Numbered from the stretch's first letter, positions 15,751 through 23,563 are shown. The stretch is 32,366 bases of DNA from Alphaproteobacteria bacterium (GCA_016869195.1 VGET01000009.1:1-32366), one strand, 5' to 3'. Translations and numbers: made by a program. Notes: generated by a model not told the origin, from the sequence alone.

Positions 15751-15765
15751 TTAAGATTGGTTTAA
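15751..15765. promoter_or_regulatory. CtrA-binding site upstream of flhX-fliO-fliP
   Basis: A perfect TTAA-N7-TTAA (TTAA 15751-15754, GATTGGT, TTAA 15762-15765), with another GTTAAC at 15744-15749. It lies 77 bases upstream of the flhX ATG on the minus strand. CtrA activates class II flagellar export genes in Alphaproteobacteria, and chpT of the same phosphorelay is in this window. Confidence 0.65.
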
Positions 15766-15893
15766 GAGCCCGGCCCGAACAGCAGGCCCACGGCACTCCA
15801 GACGCGGCGACGTGCGGTCGTCAGTGCGGTGGTGCGCGTTCGATCAATAAGCCTGTTGCGCCGACGAGTTGGCGGGCCTCACGGGCACGATAT

Positions 15894-16343
15894 TCAGTGG
15901 TCGGGGATCTCGGGTTCGACCAGCAGGGCGAGCAGGTTGAGGGATTGCTGCCAGCCGAGATAGCAGGCTTCGGGTGGAATGATCTCGGGCACGCCTTCTT
16001 GTGTGGCCGTCAGCTCGGTCCCGATCACCGCTTTGCGGAGCGTGATCGTGGTCAGCATCTCGCCGGGTAGATTGGGGTCCTCGAATTTGTCGGTGTAGCG
16101 GAGCCGTTCGTGGGGCACGAGCTCGACATAGGTGCCGCCGAAGGCGTGGCTCTTGCCGGTCGTGAAGTTGGTGAATGACATTCGGTAGGTTCCGCCAACC
16201 CGTGCATCCATGTGATGCACCTTGGCAGTGAAGCCGTTGGGCGGCAGCCATTTCACCATCGCGTCCGGATCGATGAACGCGCGATAGACGTGCTCGGGCG
16301 TCGCACTGAGGACGCGATGAAGCCTGATGGTGTTGCCTGCCAT
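15894..16343 (-). CDS. SRPBCC / AHSA1-type START-like domain protein
   Basis: 149 residues from ATG 16343, six bases after GGGGTGA. The sequence IRLHRVLSATPEHVYRAFIDPDAMVKWLPP, then GGTYRMSFTNFTTGKSHAFGGTYVELVPHERLRYTDKFED and LGWQQSLNLLALLVE at the end, is the activator-of-Hsp90-like SRPBCC fold, which binds hydrophobic ligands in a central cavity. No ligand or reaction can be assigned. It sits between the flagellar export operon and csrA and shows no obvious functional link to them. Confidence 0.85.
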   Translation of the reverse strand: MAGNTIRLHRVLSATPEHVYRAFIDPDAMVKWLPPNGFTAKVHHMDARVGGTYRMSFTNFTTGKSHAFGGTYVELVPHERLRYTDKFEDPNLPGEMLTTITLRKAVIGTELTATQEGVPEIIPPEACYLGWQQSLNLLALLVEPEIPDH

Positions 16344-16493
16344 GACGGTCACCCCATGCAAGCGGATCGTTGTCCGGTCGCCGGTATCGGATGGTTCTTG
16401 GTTGTTGGCCCGATGGATCGAGCTGCGAACAGAAGGAGGCTCAGCGCTCGTACGATGGTACCGTTGTCCGCTCGGCTGACCCGTTGCGGTCGA

Positions 16494-16751
16494 TCAGGCC
16501 TTCGGCTTCTGGCCGAGGCGGGCGGCGAGGAGGTCGGCGTCGAGGTTGACGCTCGCGAACTCTTCGCCGGCGCGTGCGGCCTCGATGTTCTCGCGCAGGA
16601 TCTTTTCGTGGATTTCCTTCCGGAGCACGGTCGCTTCCGGCGGGAAGGTGAAGCCCAGTTTCACCGCGCGGCCCTTCACCTCGATCACCGTCACCTCGAT
16701 GTTGTCGTTGATGACGATGGTCTGACCGGTCTTCCTGGTGAGATAGAGCAT
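16494..16751 (-). CDS. csrA: Carbon storage regulator CsrA
   Basis: 85 residues. MLYLTRKTGQTIVINDNIEVTVIEVKGRAVKLGF is the classic CsrA RNA-binding beta fold, with the conserved N-terminal L-x-R-K, followed by RKEIHEKI and an extended helical tail. CsrA binds GGA motifs in mRNA leaders and changes translation or stability; in flagellated bacteria it often controls flagellin and motility genes, which fits its place beside the flagellar block. It diverges from imuA. Confidence 0.93.
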   Translation of the reverse strand: MLYLTRKTGQTIVINDNIEVTVIEVKGRAVKLGFTFPPEATVLRKEIHEKILRENIEAARAGEEFASVNLDADLLAARLGQKPKA

Positions 16752-16841
16752 CTTTGCGGTCTTTCGTCGTGACTACGTGTCAGGCCGAATCCTATCAGGC
16801 TGTGGGGGAATTGGCACGCGCGGCGAAGCGCTTGGAATGAC

Positions 16842-16870
16842 TTGAACGAGGTACCGCCTCGTGCTAGAAC
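16842..16870 (+). promoter_or_regulatory. Sigma-70 promoter of imuA-imuB
   Basis: TTGAAC at 16842-16847, 17-base spacer, TAGAAC at 16865-16870. The -10 element overlaps the LexA box, the usual layout for an SOS promoter. Confidence 0.6.
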
Positions 16871-16881
16871 AAAACACGAAC
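16867..16881 (+). promoter_or_regulatory. LexA (SOS) box of the mutasome operon
   Basis: GAAC-N7-GAAC on the plus strand, equal to GTTC-N7-GTTC on the other strand, the alphaproteobacterial LexA site. It overlaps the promoter -10 region and ends 37 bases before the imuA ATG. This places imuAB under DNA-damage control. Confidence 0.8.
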
Positions 16882-16918
16882 AAACAAAACTCAGCCACAC
16901 GACAAAAGCCATGCAGCC

Positions 16919-17761
16919 ATGGCAGCGCCACACGTCTCTTCTGTCAGCCCCGTGCGACCCACAGCGCACGGGGAACATAAGGCCTCGTTCGCCGAGCTTC
17001 GCCGCCTGATCCACGCGATCGAGCGTGCAACCCCGTCGGTGGGCGGGGCCGTCGCCGGCCCGGCGGCGGAGCTTGCGGCTCCGCTCGGGCTGGCCGTGCT
17101 CGACCAGGCTCTGCCGGCGGGCGGGCTGGTGCGCGGGGCCTTGCACGAGGTGAGGCCGGCCAACCCGTCCGGGGCGGATGCCGGCGCAAGCGCCGGCTTC
17201 GTGAGCGCGCTCCTGGTGCGCCTGCTGGCGGGGGAAGCGTCGGGGCCGGTGCTCTGGTGTCTCGGCGCGGCGGGGCGGCGCGAGACCGGCCGGCCTTATG
17301 GGCCGGGGCTCGCCGCCTTCGGCCTCGACCCCAATCGCCTGCTGTTCGCCTGGGCGCGCCGCGATGCCGATGTGCTCTGGGCCATGCGCGAGGGCCTTGG
17401 CTGCTCTCAGCTCGCCGCCGTGATCGGCGAGACCGAGGCGATGCCCGACCTCGCCGCGAGCCGCCGCCTCCAACTCGCCGCCGGGGCGAGCGGCGTCACC
17501 GCCATTCTGCTCGGCCGGCGTGCGCTCGGCAGTGAGCCGTCGGCGGCGCTGACGCGCTGGCGCGTTGCGGCCATGGGCAGCGAGCACGTTCCGGGCGAGG
17601 GGGTGGGGCGGCCACGCTGGCAGGTGGCGCTTGAGCGCTGTCGGGGCGGCGTGCCGCACGACTGGGTTTTGGAGTGGCGCGATGAGACGGGTGATTTCGC
17701 TCTGGCTGCCGCGCTTTCCGGCCGATCGGCTGAGCCGGCTCAAGCCCGCCTGGCGGGTTGA
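16919..17761 (+). CDS. imuA: ImuA, SOS mutagenesis accessory protein (RecA-like fold)
   Basis: 280 residues. FAELRRLIHAIERA near the start, LGLAVLDQALPAGGLVRGALHEV, then SALLVRLLAGEASGPVLWCL, and FGLDPNRLLFAWARRDADVLWAMREGL are typical ImuA segments of a degenerate RecA/SulA-like domain. ImuA works with ImuB and DnaE2 in error-prone synthesis past DNA lesions. The stop lies 80 bases inside imuB, so the two are translationally coupled. Controlled by the LexA box upstream. ATG 16919 has a weak ribosome site. Confidence 0.88.
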   Translation: MAAPHVSSVSPVRPTAHGEHKASFAELRRLIHAIERATPSVGGAVAGPAAELAAPLGLAVLDQALPAGGLVRGALHEVRPANPSGADAGASAGFVSALLVRLLAGEASGPVLWCLGAAGRRETGRPYGPGLAAFGLDPNRLLFAWARRDADVLWAMREGLGCSQLAAVIGETEAMPDLAASRRLQLAAGASGVTAILLGRRALGSEPSAALTRWRVAAMGSEHVPGEGVGRPRWQVALERCRGGVPHDWVLEWRDETGDFALAAALSGRSAEPAQARLAG

Positions 17762-19283
17762 GTCACTCGCGCTCGCGGCCGCTGACGGACGCGGCGGGTT
17801 GATCGTCGCGGCGCTCAACCGCGCTGCCGAAGAGGCTGGCGTGCGCCCCGGTCAGACGCTGTCCGATGCCCGCGCGATCATGCCGGCGCTCGCCGTTGAG
17901 CCTGGCGACGCGGCGGCCGATGCGGCCACGCTCGATAGCCTCGCGACCTGGTGCGGCCGCTACACGCCCTGGGTCGCCCTCGATCATGCGGGGCTCGGCG
18001 CGGGGCTCGGCGGTGCCCACGGCCTTTGGCTCGATGTCAGTGGTTGTGCGGCGCTGTTTGGCGGCGAGGCCGCATTGCTCGATGATCTCCAACGCCGGCT
18101 TGCCTCCTTTGGAATCGAGGCGCGCGCGGCGCTTGCCGATACACCGGGCGCGGCCTGGGCAGTCGCGCGCTATGGCCATGCCGGCGTGGGGCTGGCCAAT
18201 AGCAACGCCGGGGTGGTGCCGCCCGGCGGCGCGCGCGCGGCGCTCGCCGGCCTGCCGGTCGCGGCACTTCGCCTCGGGCCGGTCGAGGTCGAGGCGCTCG
18301 ATCGCGTCGGGCTGCGCCGGATCGGTGAGCTCTATGGCATGCCGCGCGGCGCGCTCGCCAAGCGTTTCGGGCCCACGCTCGGGCGGCGGCTCGATCAGGC
18401 GCTTGGTGCCGCGCACGAGCCGCTCTCGCCGAACCGCCCCGTCGCGCCCTATCGGGTGCAGCGGCTCTTCGCCGAGCCGATCGCGGGACCAGAGGCGATC
18501 GAAGCGGTCACGCGCGCGCTGGTCGAGGCCCTGACGGCGAAGCTCGAGGCGGATGGGCGGGGCGCGCGCCGGCTTGAACTCGCGCTCTACCGCGTCGATG
18601 GCACGGTCGGCGAGCTTGCCATCGGGACGAGTCTCGCCGTGCGCGAGCCGCGCCACCTGATGCGCCTGTTCGCCGAGCGGCTCGAGCGCCTGGATGCCGG
18701 CTTCGGCGCGGATGCCATGGTGCTGAGCGCGCCGCTCAGCGATCCTCTGCCGCGGCTTCAGCTCGGGCTCGATCTCGAAGCGAGGCGATCGCACCGTCCC
18801 TGCGCGCCGGAGGATGTCGCGGCGCTCGGCGAGCTGGTCGATCGGCTCAGCAATCGGCTCGGCGCCGCCAATGTCCAGCGCCAGGCGCCACGCCAAAGCC
18901 ACATCCCCGAGCGCGCGGTCGTGTCTGCCGCGCCGCTCGCCCCGGTGGGTGAATGGCCGGCTCAAGGGCGGCGCGAGCGGCCGCTTCGCTTGCTGGCCCC
19001 GCCCGAGCCGATCGAGGTGATCGCGCCGATCCCGGACGATCCGCCGGTGATGTTCCGCTGGCGCCGCGCGGTGCACCGGGTGCGCGCGGCCTCGGGCCCT
19101 GAGCGCCTGGCGCCCGAATGGTGGCGCGCGACCGGCATGGCGGCGGTGGGCGAAGGCGAGGGGCGCTTTCGCGACTATTACCGGGTGGAGGACGAGGCCG
19201 GCCGGCGCTTCTGGCTGTTTCGCCTCGGCGCCTTCCGCCCCGGCTCCTCGCCCGCCTGGTTCATGCATGGGTTATCGGGCTGA
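17682..19283 (+). CDS. imuB: ImuB, Y-family polymerase-like mutasome protein
   Basis: 533 residues from ATG 17682, just after GGAGTGG; the longer in-frame start at 17565 would lie deep in imuA. MRRVISLWLPRFPADRL opens the Y-family palm and finger region (residues 1-300), containing VAALNRAAEEAGVRPGQTLSDARA and LWLDVSGCAALFGGE. The C-terminal ImuB domain reads RFRDYYRVEDEAGRRFWLFRLG and PAWFMHGLSG. ImuB lacks polymerase activity and bridges ImuA, DnaE2 and the beta clamp. The usual next gene, dnaE2, is displaced by a toxin-antitoxin pair. Confidence 0.92.
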   Translation: MRRVISLWLPRFPADRLSRLKPAWRVESLALAAADGRGGLIVAALNRAAEEAGVRPGQTLSDARAIMPALAVEPGDAAADAATLDSLATWCGRYTPWVALDHAGLGAGLGGAHGLWLDVSGCAALFGGEAALLDDLQRRLASFGIEARAALADTPGAAWAVARYGHAGVGLANSNAGVVPPGGARAALAGLPVAALRLGPVEVEALDRVGLRRIGELYGMPRGALAKRFGPTLGRRLDQALGAAHEPLSPNRPVAPYRVQRLFAEPIAGPEAIEAVTRALVEALTAKLEADGRGARRLELALYRVDGTVGELAIGTSLAVREPRHLMRLFAERLERLDAGFGADAMVLSAPLSDPLPRLQLGLDLEARRSHRPCAPEDVAALGELVDRLSNRLGAANVQRQAPRQSHIPERAVVSAAPLAPVGEWPAQGRRERPLRLLAPPEPIEVIAPIPDDPPVMFRWRRAVHRVRAASGPERLAPEWWRATGMAAVGEGEGRFRDYYRVEDEAGRRFWLFRLGAFRPGSSPAWFMHGLSG

Positions 19284-19286
19284 GAT

Positions 19287-19307
19287 ATGCTATCAATATG
19301 ATTGCAT
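19287..19307. promoter_or_regulatory. Palindromic operator of the toxin-antitoxin pair
   Basis: ATGC-T-ATCA, three central bases ATA, TGAT-T-GCAT: a 21-base dyad symmetric except for one T/T pair per arm and the centre. It lies 22 bases before the antitoxin ATG, where FitA/VapB-type antitoxins bind to repress their own operon. It begins four bases after the imuB stop. Confidence 0.55.
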
Positions 19308-19329
19308 TTTGATGGCACAGGAGAACGCC

Positions 19330-19566
19330 ATGGGCAGCATCACCATCCGCAATCTGGACGATACGGTGATCGAGAAGCTGAAAGCGCAGGCCAAGGAGCA
19401 CGAGCGCTCATTGGAAGCCGAGGTGAGAGCGATCCTCACCGAGACTAGCGGCCGATGGTCGCGCGAGCACTTCATCAAGCGGGTACAGGAGATCGCGGCC
19501 ATGACGCCCGACGTGCCGCAGTCCGACAGCACGCAACTCATCCGTGAAGAGCGTGATCGACGATGA
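19330..19566 (+). CDS. FitA/VapB-type antitoxin (ribbon-helix-helix)
   Basis: 78 residues from ATG 19330, after AGGAGA. MGSITIRNLDDTVIEKLKAQAKEHERSLEAEVRAIL is the ribbon-helix-helix DNA-binding domain of FitA-like antitoxins; the rest (IKRVQEIAAMTPDVP, then LIREERDRR) is the flexible toxin-binding tail. It neutralises the adjacent PIN toxin and should repress through the palindrome at 19287-19307. The stop overlaps the toxin start (ATGA at 19563-19566). Confidence 0.88.
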   Translation: MGSITIRNLDDTVIEKLKAQAKEHERSLEAEVRAILTETSGRWSREHFIKRVQEIAAMTPDVPQSDSTQLIREERDRR

Positions 19567-19985
19567 GCTTCGTCGTCGACGCGAGCGTCGCGCTCAAATG
19601 GTTCGTGCCCGAGGTTCAGAGCCGGGCCGCGGAGGAACTTCTGCACGTTCAGGCCGAGCTGCATGCACCCGACCTTCTCGTGGTGGAGATCGCGAACGCC
19701 GCATGGAAGAAGGTGCTTCGTCGCGAGATCGATCGCCGCCAAGCCATGTCGATCGCCTTCGTCATCCATCGCGGCGGCCCTCGGCTCTATCCGTCGGAGA
19801 TCTTCATCGAGCGCGCGGCGGAACTCGCGATGACCCTCAATCATTCGGTTTATGACTGCCTCTATCTCGCCTGTGCAGAGAATCTCGGCGCCACGCTCGT
19901 TACGGCCGATGCGCGGCTGCTCAAGATGGTCGCAGACACGGAGCTTGCACGGATGGTGCGACCGCTCAGTGCGTGGCAGGCGTGA
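19563..19985 (+). CDS. vapC: PIN-domain toxin, VapC/FitB type
   Basis: 140 residues. MSFVVDASVALKWFVPE carries the first catalytic Asp (D6). Conserved acidic positions follow in LLVVEIANAAWKK and in the C-terminal HSVYDCLYLACAENLGATLVTADARL, with the DCLYLA and TADARL acidic residues completing the PIN metal site. Such toxins cleave specific RNAs with Mg2+. All expected acidic residues are present, so it looks active. It forms an operon with the antitoxin and ends 12 bases before dnaE2. Confidence 0.9.
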   Translation: MSFVVDASVALKWFVPEVQSRAAEELLHVQAELHAPDLLVVEIANAAWKKVLRREIDRRQAMSIAFVIHRGGPRLYPSEIFIERAAELAMTLNHSVYDCLYLACAENLGATLVTADARLLKMVADTELARMVRPLSAWQA

Positions 19986-19997
19986 TGGTGGGCAACC

Positions 19998-22900
19998 ATG
20001 ACCCCTTATGCCGAGCTCGCGGTCACCAGTAATTTCAGTTTTCTCCGGGGCGCCTCACACCCCGAGGAGCTGGTGCACACGGCGGCTGCGCTCGGCCATC
20101 GGGCGATCGGGATCGCCGATCGCGACACGCTCGCGGGCGTCGTTCGCGCGCACGTCGCGGCGAAACAGGCCAAGCTCAAGCTCGTCATCGCCGCCAGGCT
20201 CGATCTCTTCGCCGATCCGGCTCAGCCCAGGAATGGACCAGCGTTCGCCGTGCTCTGCCTGCCGACCGATCGGGCCGCCTATGGCCGGCTGTCGAGACTC
20301 CTCACGCTCGGCAAGCGCCGCGCGCCCAAGGCCGAATGCTGGCTCGGCCTCGAGGATCTGATCGCGCATGTCGAGGGCCAGCAGCTCATCCTGCTGCCGC
20401 CGGATGAGCCGGACCAGGCGTTCGCCGAGCGGGTGATGGCGCTCACCGCCGCAGCGCCAGGGCGGGTGCACATCGCGGGTGCACACCTCTATCGCGGCGA
20501 TGATGTGAGGCGCCTGGCCGAGCTTGCCCGCCTCGGCGCGGCGCTTCACGCGCCGATGGTCGCGAGCAATGACGTGCACGCCCATGCTCCGGCGCGCCGG
20601 CCGTTGCAGGACGTGCTCACCTGCATCCGCGAGCACTGCACGATCGACAATGCGGGCTTTCGCCTGTTCGCCAATGCCGAGCGCCACTTGAAGGCACCCG
20701 AGGAGATGGCGCGGCTGTTCCGCCGGCATCCGGAGGCGATCGCGCGCACCGTCGAGATCGCCGAGGCCTGCCGCTTCAGCCTCGATGAGTTGCGCTACGA
20801 ATATCCGGCCGAGCCTGTGCCCGAGGGGCGCACGCCGCAACAGGAGCTGGAGCGCCTGACCGCCGAGGGCGTGAAGACGCGCTATCCCGATGGCGTGCCG
20901 CCGAAGGTTGCAGCGCAGGTGGCGCATGAGCTCGCGCTCATCGGCTCGCTCAACTACGCGCCCTATTTCCTCACCGTGCACGACATCGTGCGCTTCGCAC
21001 GCTCACGCGACATTCTGTGCCAGGGGCGGGGCTCGGCCGCCAACTCGGCCGTGTGCTATTGCCTTGGCATCACCGCGGTCGATCCATCGCGCATGGACCT
21101 TCTGTTCGAGCGCTTCGTCTCGGCCGCGCGCAACGAGCCGCCCGACATCGACGTCGATTTCGAGCATGAGCGGCGCGAGGAGGTGATCCAGTACATCTAC
21201 GAAAAATACGGCCGCGCGCGCGCCGGCATCGCGGCGACCGTGATCTCCTATCGCGGGCGCAGCGCGATCCGCGAGGTCGGCAAGGCCATGGGCCTCTCGG
21301 CCGATGTCGTGGGCGCGCTTGCGAGCCAGCTCTGGGGCTTCAGCCGCGAGGGCGCGAACGATGATCAGGTGAAGGAGCTTGGCCTTGATCCCAATGAGGC
21401 CCGGCTTTCGATGGCGCTCTCGCTCGCGCGCGAGCTGATCGGCTTTCCGCGCCATCTCTCGCAGCATGTCGGTGGTTTTGTGATCACACGCGGGCCCTTG
21501 GACGAGGTCGTGCCGATCATGAACGCGGCGATGGAGGAGCGCACCAATATCGAGTGGGACAAGGACGATCTCGACGCCTTGCACATTCTGAAGATCGACG
21601 TGCTCGGCCTCGGCATGCTGACCTGTATCCGTAAGGGCCTCGCGCTGCTCGCGCAGCATCATGGCGTGAAGATCGGTCTTGCCGAGGTGCCGTCGGAAGA
21701 TCCGGCCGTCTACGAGATGTTGGGACGGGCGGATTCGGTCGGCGTGTTCCAGGTCGAGAGCCGGGCGCAGATGTCCATGCTGCCCAGGCTCAAGCCTAGG
21801 AACTTCTACGATCTCGTGATCGAGGTCGCGATCGTGCGCCCGGGGCCGATCCAGGGCGACATGGTGCATCCTTATCTGCGCCGGCGGAACGGCGAGGAGA
21901 AGGTCGACTTCCCGAAGGAGGAGCTCAAGGCCGTGCTCGGCAAGACGCTCGGCGTGCCGCTCTTCCAGGAACAAGCGATGAAGATCGCGATCGTCGCGGC
22001 CGGCTTCACGCCGGAAGAGGCCGATCAGCTTCGCCGCGCCATGGCGACCTTTCGCAAGACCGGCAAGATCCACGGCTTCAACGAGAAGATGGTCGAGGGC
22101 ATGGTCGCGCGCGGCTATGAGCGCGATTTCGCCGAGCGCTGCTTCCGCCAGATCGAGGGCTTCGGCGAATACGGTTTCCCTGAGTCTCACGCGGCGAGCT
22201 TCGCGCTGCTCGTCTATGTCTCGGCCTGGCTCAAATGTCATTACCCGGCGGCGTTCGCGGCGGCGCTCCTGAACAGCCAGCCGATGGGTTTCTATGCGCC
22301 GGCGCAGATCGTGCGTGATGCACGCGACCACGGCGTCACCGTGCGCGACGTCGATGTCAATGCGAGCGACTGGGATTGCACGTTGGAGCCGGTCGCTGTT
22401 GATTCGGAACGCAGCGATGACCGTCCCGTAGCTCTGAATGGCCCGGTCAAGCCGGGCCATGACGAAAGACGGAGTGGCACCGGCATCACCACACCCCAAA
22501 TCGTCATCCCCCGACTTGATCGGGGGATCCAGGGCAACAACACGGCTGTCGCTCTCCGGCTCGGCCTTCGCGAGATCAAGGGCATGGCGGAGGCCGAGGC
22601 ACTCAAGCTGATGGCCTCGCGCGGGAACGGCTATCGCAGCATCGACGAGGTGCAGGCCCGCGCCGGTGTTTCGCGTCGAACGCTTGAGGCGCTGGCGCGC
22701 GCGGATGCGTTCCGCTCGCTCGCGCTCGCTCGGCGCCAGTCCTTCTGGTCGGTGCGCGCGCTGAGCGATGAGGCGCCGCTGCCGTTGTTCGGCCACGCCT
22801 CTGCGCGCTTTACCTCTCCCCTTGCGGGAGAGGTCGCCGCGGAGCGGCGGGTGAGGGGCCAATCAAATGACGATGATACCCACTCCCCCCTCACCCTCCC

Positions 22901-23525
22901 CTCGCTTCGCGATGGGTCCTTGCCTCTCAAAGGGGGAGAGGGGACCTCGGACGCATCCATCGGTGATCATCCCGCCTCGGCGGAGCCGGCCGTCACCTTG
23001 CCGGCGGCGACGCTCGGTGAAGAGATCATCGATGACTATAAGAGCCTCCGGCTCACGCTTCGGGCGCACCCGCTCGCTTTGTTGCGCGCCTCGCTGGCCA
23101 AGCGTCGCGTCGTGACCTGCGCGGCGCTTGGCGACATGGTGAACGGCAAGCACATCACGGTCGCCGGTCTCGTGCTGGTGCGCCAGCGCCCGGGCACGGC
23201 CAAGGGCGTGATCTTCGCAACCCTTGAGGATGAGACCGGCATCGCCAACATCGTCATCTGGTCGCACGTGTTCGAGCGCTTCCGCCGCATCGTCTTGACC
23301 TCGCGGCTGCTCGCCTGCCGCGGCAAGGTGCAGCGCGAGGGCATCGTCATCCACGTGGTGGCCGAGCAGCTGATCGATCTCTCGTCCGAGCTCGATGGCC
23401 TGGCCGCGCTCGGGCCCAAGGCCGAGCCGCCGCTCGCGCGGGCCGATGAGGTGCGCCGCGGCTCGCCCCCCGACCCGCGCACACGCCGTGCCGGCTACAT
23501 GCCGAAATCGCGGGATTTTCATTAG
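19998..23525 (+). CDS. dnaE2: Error-prone DNA polymerase DnaE2 with two in-frame repeat insertions
   Basis: 1175 residues; DnaE2 is usually about 1,050-1,090. N-terminal PHP domain (YAELAVTSNFSFLRGASHPEEL), then the C-family polymerase core with CQGRGSAANSAVCYCLGI and the catalytic PDIDVDF; a second core block reads FRKTGKIHGFNEKM. The C-terminus has the helix-hairpin-helix and OB-fold segments (KHITVAGLVLVRQRPGTAKGVIFATLEDETG). Two stretches, about residues 800-850 and 936-985, have no counterpart in DnaE2 and coincide with inverted palindromic repeats. They lie between conserved blocks, so the enzyme may tolerate them. With ImuA and ImuB it performs mutagenic lesion bypass. It lies 12 bases after vapC with no LexA box of its own seen. 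Confidence 0.95.
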   Translation: MTPYAELAVTSNFSFLRGASHPEELVHTAAALGHRAIGIADRDTLAGVVRAHVAAKQAKLKLVIAARLDLFADPAQPRNGPAFAVLCLPTDRAAYGRLSRLLTLGKRRAPKAECWLGLEDLIAHVEGQQLILLPPDEPDQAFAERVMALTAAAPGRVHIAGAHLYRGDDVRRLAELARLGAALHAPMVASNDVHAHAPARRPLQDVLTCIREHCTIDNAGFRLFANAERHLKAPEEMARLFRRHPEAIARTVEIAEACRFSLDELRYEYPAEPVPEGRTPQQELERLTAEGVKTRYPDGVPPKVAAQVAHELALIGSLNYAPYFLTVHDIVRFARSRDILCQGRGSAANSAVCYCLGITAVDPSRMDLLFERFVSAARNEPPDIDVDFEHERREEVIQYIYEKYGRARAGIAATVISYRGRSAIREVGKAMGLSADVVGALASQLWGFSREGANDDQVKELGLDPNEARLSMALSLARELIGFPRHLSQHVGGFVITRGPLDEVVPIMNAAMEERTNIEWDKDDLDALHILKIDVLGLGMLTCIRKGLALLAQHHGVKIGLAEVPSEDPAVYEMLGRADSVGVFQVESRAQMSMLPRLKPRNFYDLVIEVAIVRPGPIQGDMVHPYLRRRNGEEKVDFPKEELKAVLGKTLGVPLFQEQAMKIAIVAAGFTPEEADQLRRAMATFRKTGKIHGFNEKMVEGMVARGYERDFAERCFRQIEGFGEYGFPESHAASFALLVYVSAWLKCHYPAAFAAALLNSQPMGFYAPAQIVRDARDHGVTVRDVDVNASDWDCTLEPVAVDSERSDDRPVALNGPVKPGHDERRSGTGITTPQIVIPRLDRGIQGNNTAVALRLGLREIKGMAEAEALKLMASRGNGYRSIDEVQARAGVSRRTLEALARADAFRSLALARRQSFWSVRALSDEAPLPLFGHASARFTSPLAGEVAAERRVRGQSNDDDTHSPLTLPSLRDGSLPLKGGEGTSDASIGDHPASAEPAVTLPAATLGEEIIDDYKSLRLTLRAHPLALLRASLAKRRVVTCAALGDMVNGKHITVAGLVLVRQRPGTAKGVIFATLEDETGIANIVIWSHVFERFRRIVLTSRLLACRGKVQREGIVIHVVAEQLIDLSSELDGLAALGPKAEPPLARADEVRRGSPPDPRTRRAGYMPKSRDFH
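22438..22528. repeat. Inverted REP-like doublet inside dnaE2 (first insertion)
   Basis: Two 23-base hairpins in opposite orientation: arms ATGGCCCGG/CCGGGCCAT at 22438-22460 and ATCCCCCGA/TCGGGGGAT at 22506-22528. Each has 9-base arms and, read in matching orientation, the same loop CTTGA. The encoded peptide includes VIPRLDRGIQ on the plus strand and the equivalent ARLDRAIQ on the other, a signature of intergenic repeats in many alphaproteobacterial genomes. Confidence 0.75.
22812..22947. repeat. Inverted REP-like doublet inside dnaE2 (second insertion)
   Basis: Left half: arms ACCTCTCCC/GGGAGAGGT (22812-22834), a second hairpin CGCCGC/GCGGCG (22835-22849), then GTGAGGGG. Right half is the inverted related copy ending in a CCTCTC/GAGAGG hairpin at 22923-22941. 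The encoded SPLAGEV peptide is the usual translation of this repeat family, which is normally intergenic. Confidence 0.72.
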
Positions 23526-23531
23526 GAGAAA

Positions 23532-23563
23532 CCCTTCCTCCCGCCTTGAGGCGGGCGGAAGGG
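23532..23563. repeat. Hairpin repeat / terminator after dnaE2
   Basis: Arms of 14 bases (23532-23545 and 23550-23563) with one mismatch around a four-base loop, starting CCCTTCCTCCCGCC. It lies seven bases after the dnaE2 stop and can terminate transcription. It belongs to the same family as the two hairpins at 24187-24314, in opposite orientation with its flank to about 23600. Confidence 0.6.

Noticed and set aside
16900-16920. Short leader peptide from the ATG just before imuA
   Set aside because: The out-of-frame ATG has no ribosome site and no conserved peptide.
17763-19268. Minus-strand frame of 501 codons opposite imuB
   Set aside because: Antisense shadow in GC-rich DNA; imuB is fully explained by homology.
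21003-22862. Minus-strand frame of 619 codons opposite dnaE2
   Set aside because: Shadow of dnaE2 with biased His/Arg/Asp composition and no family features.
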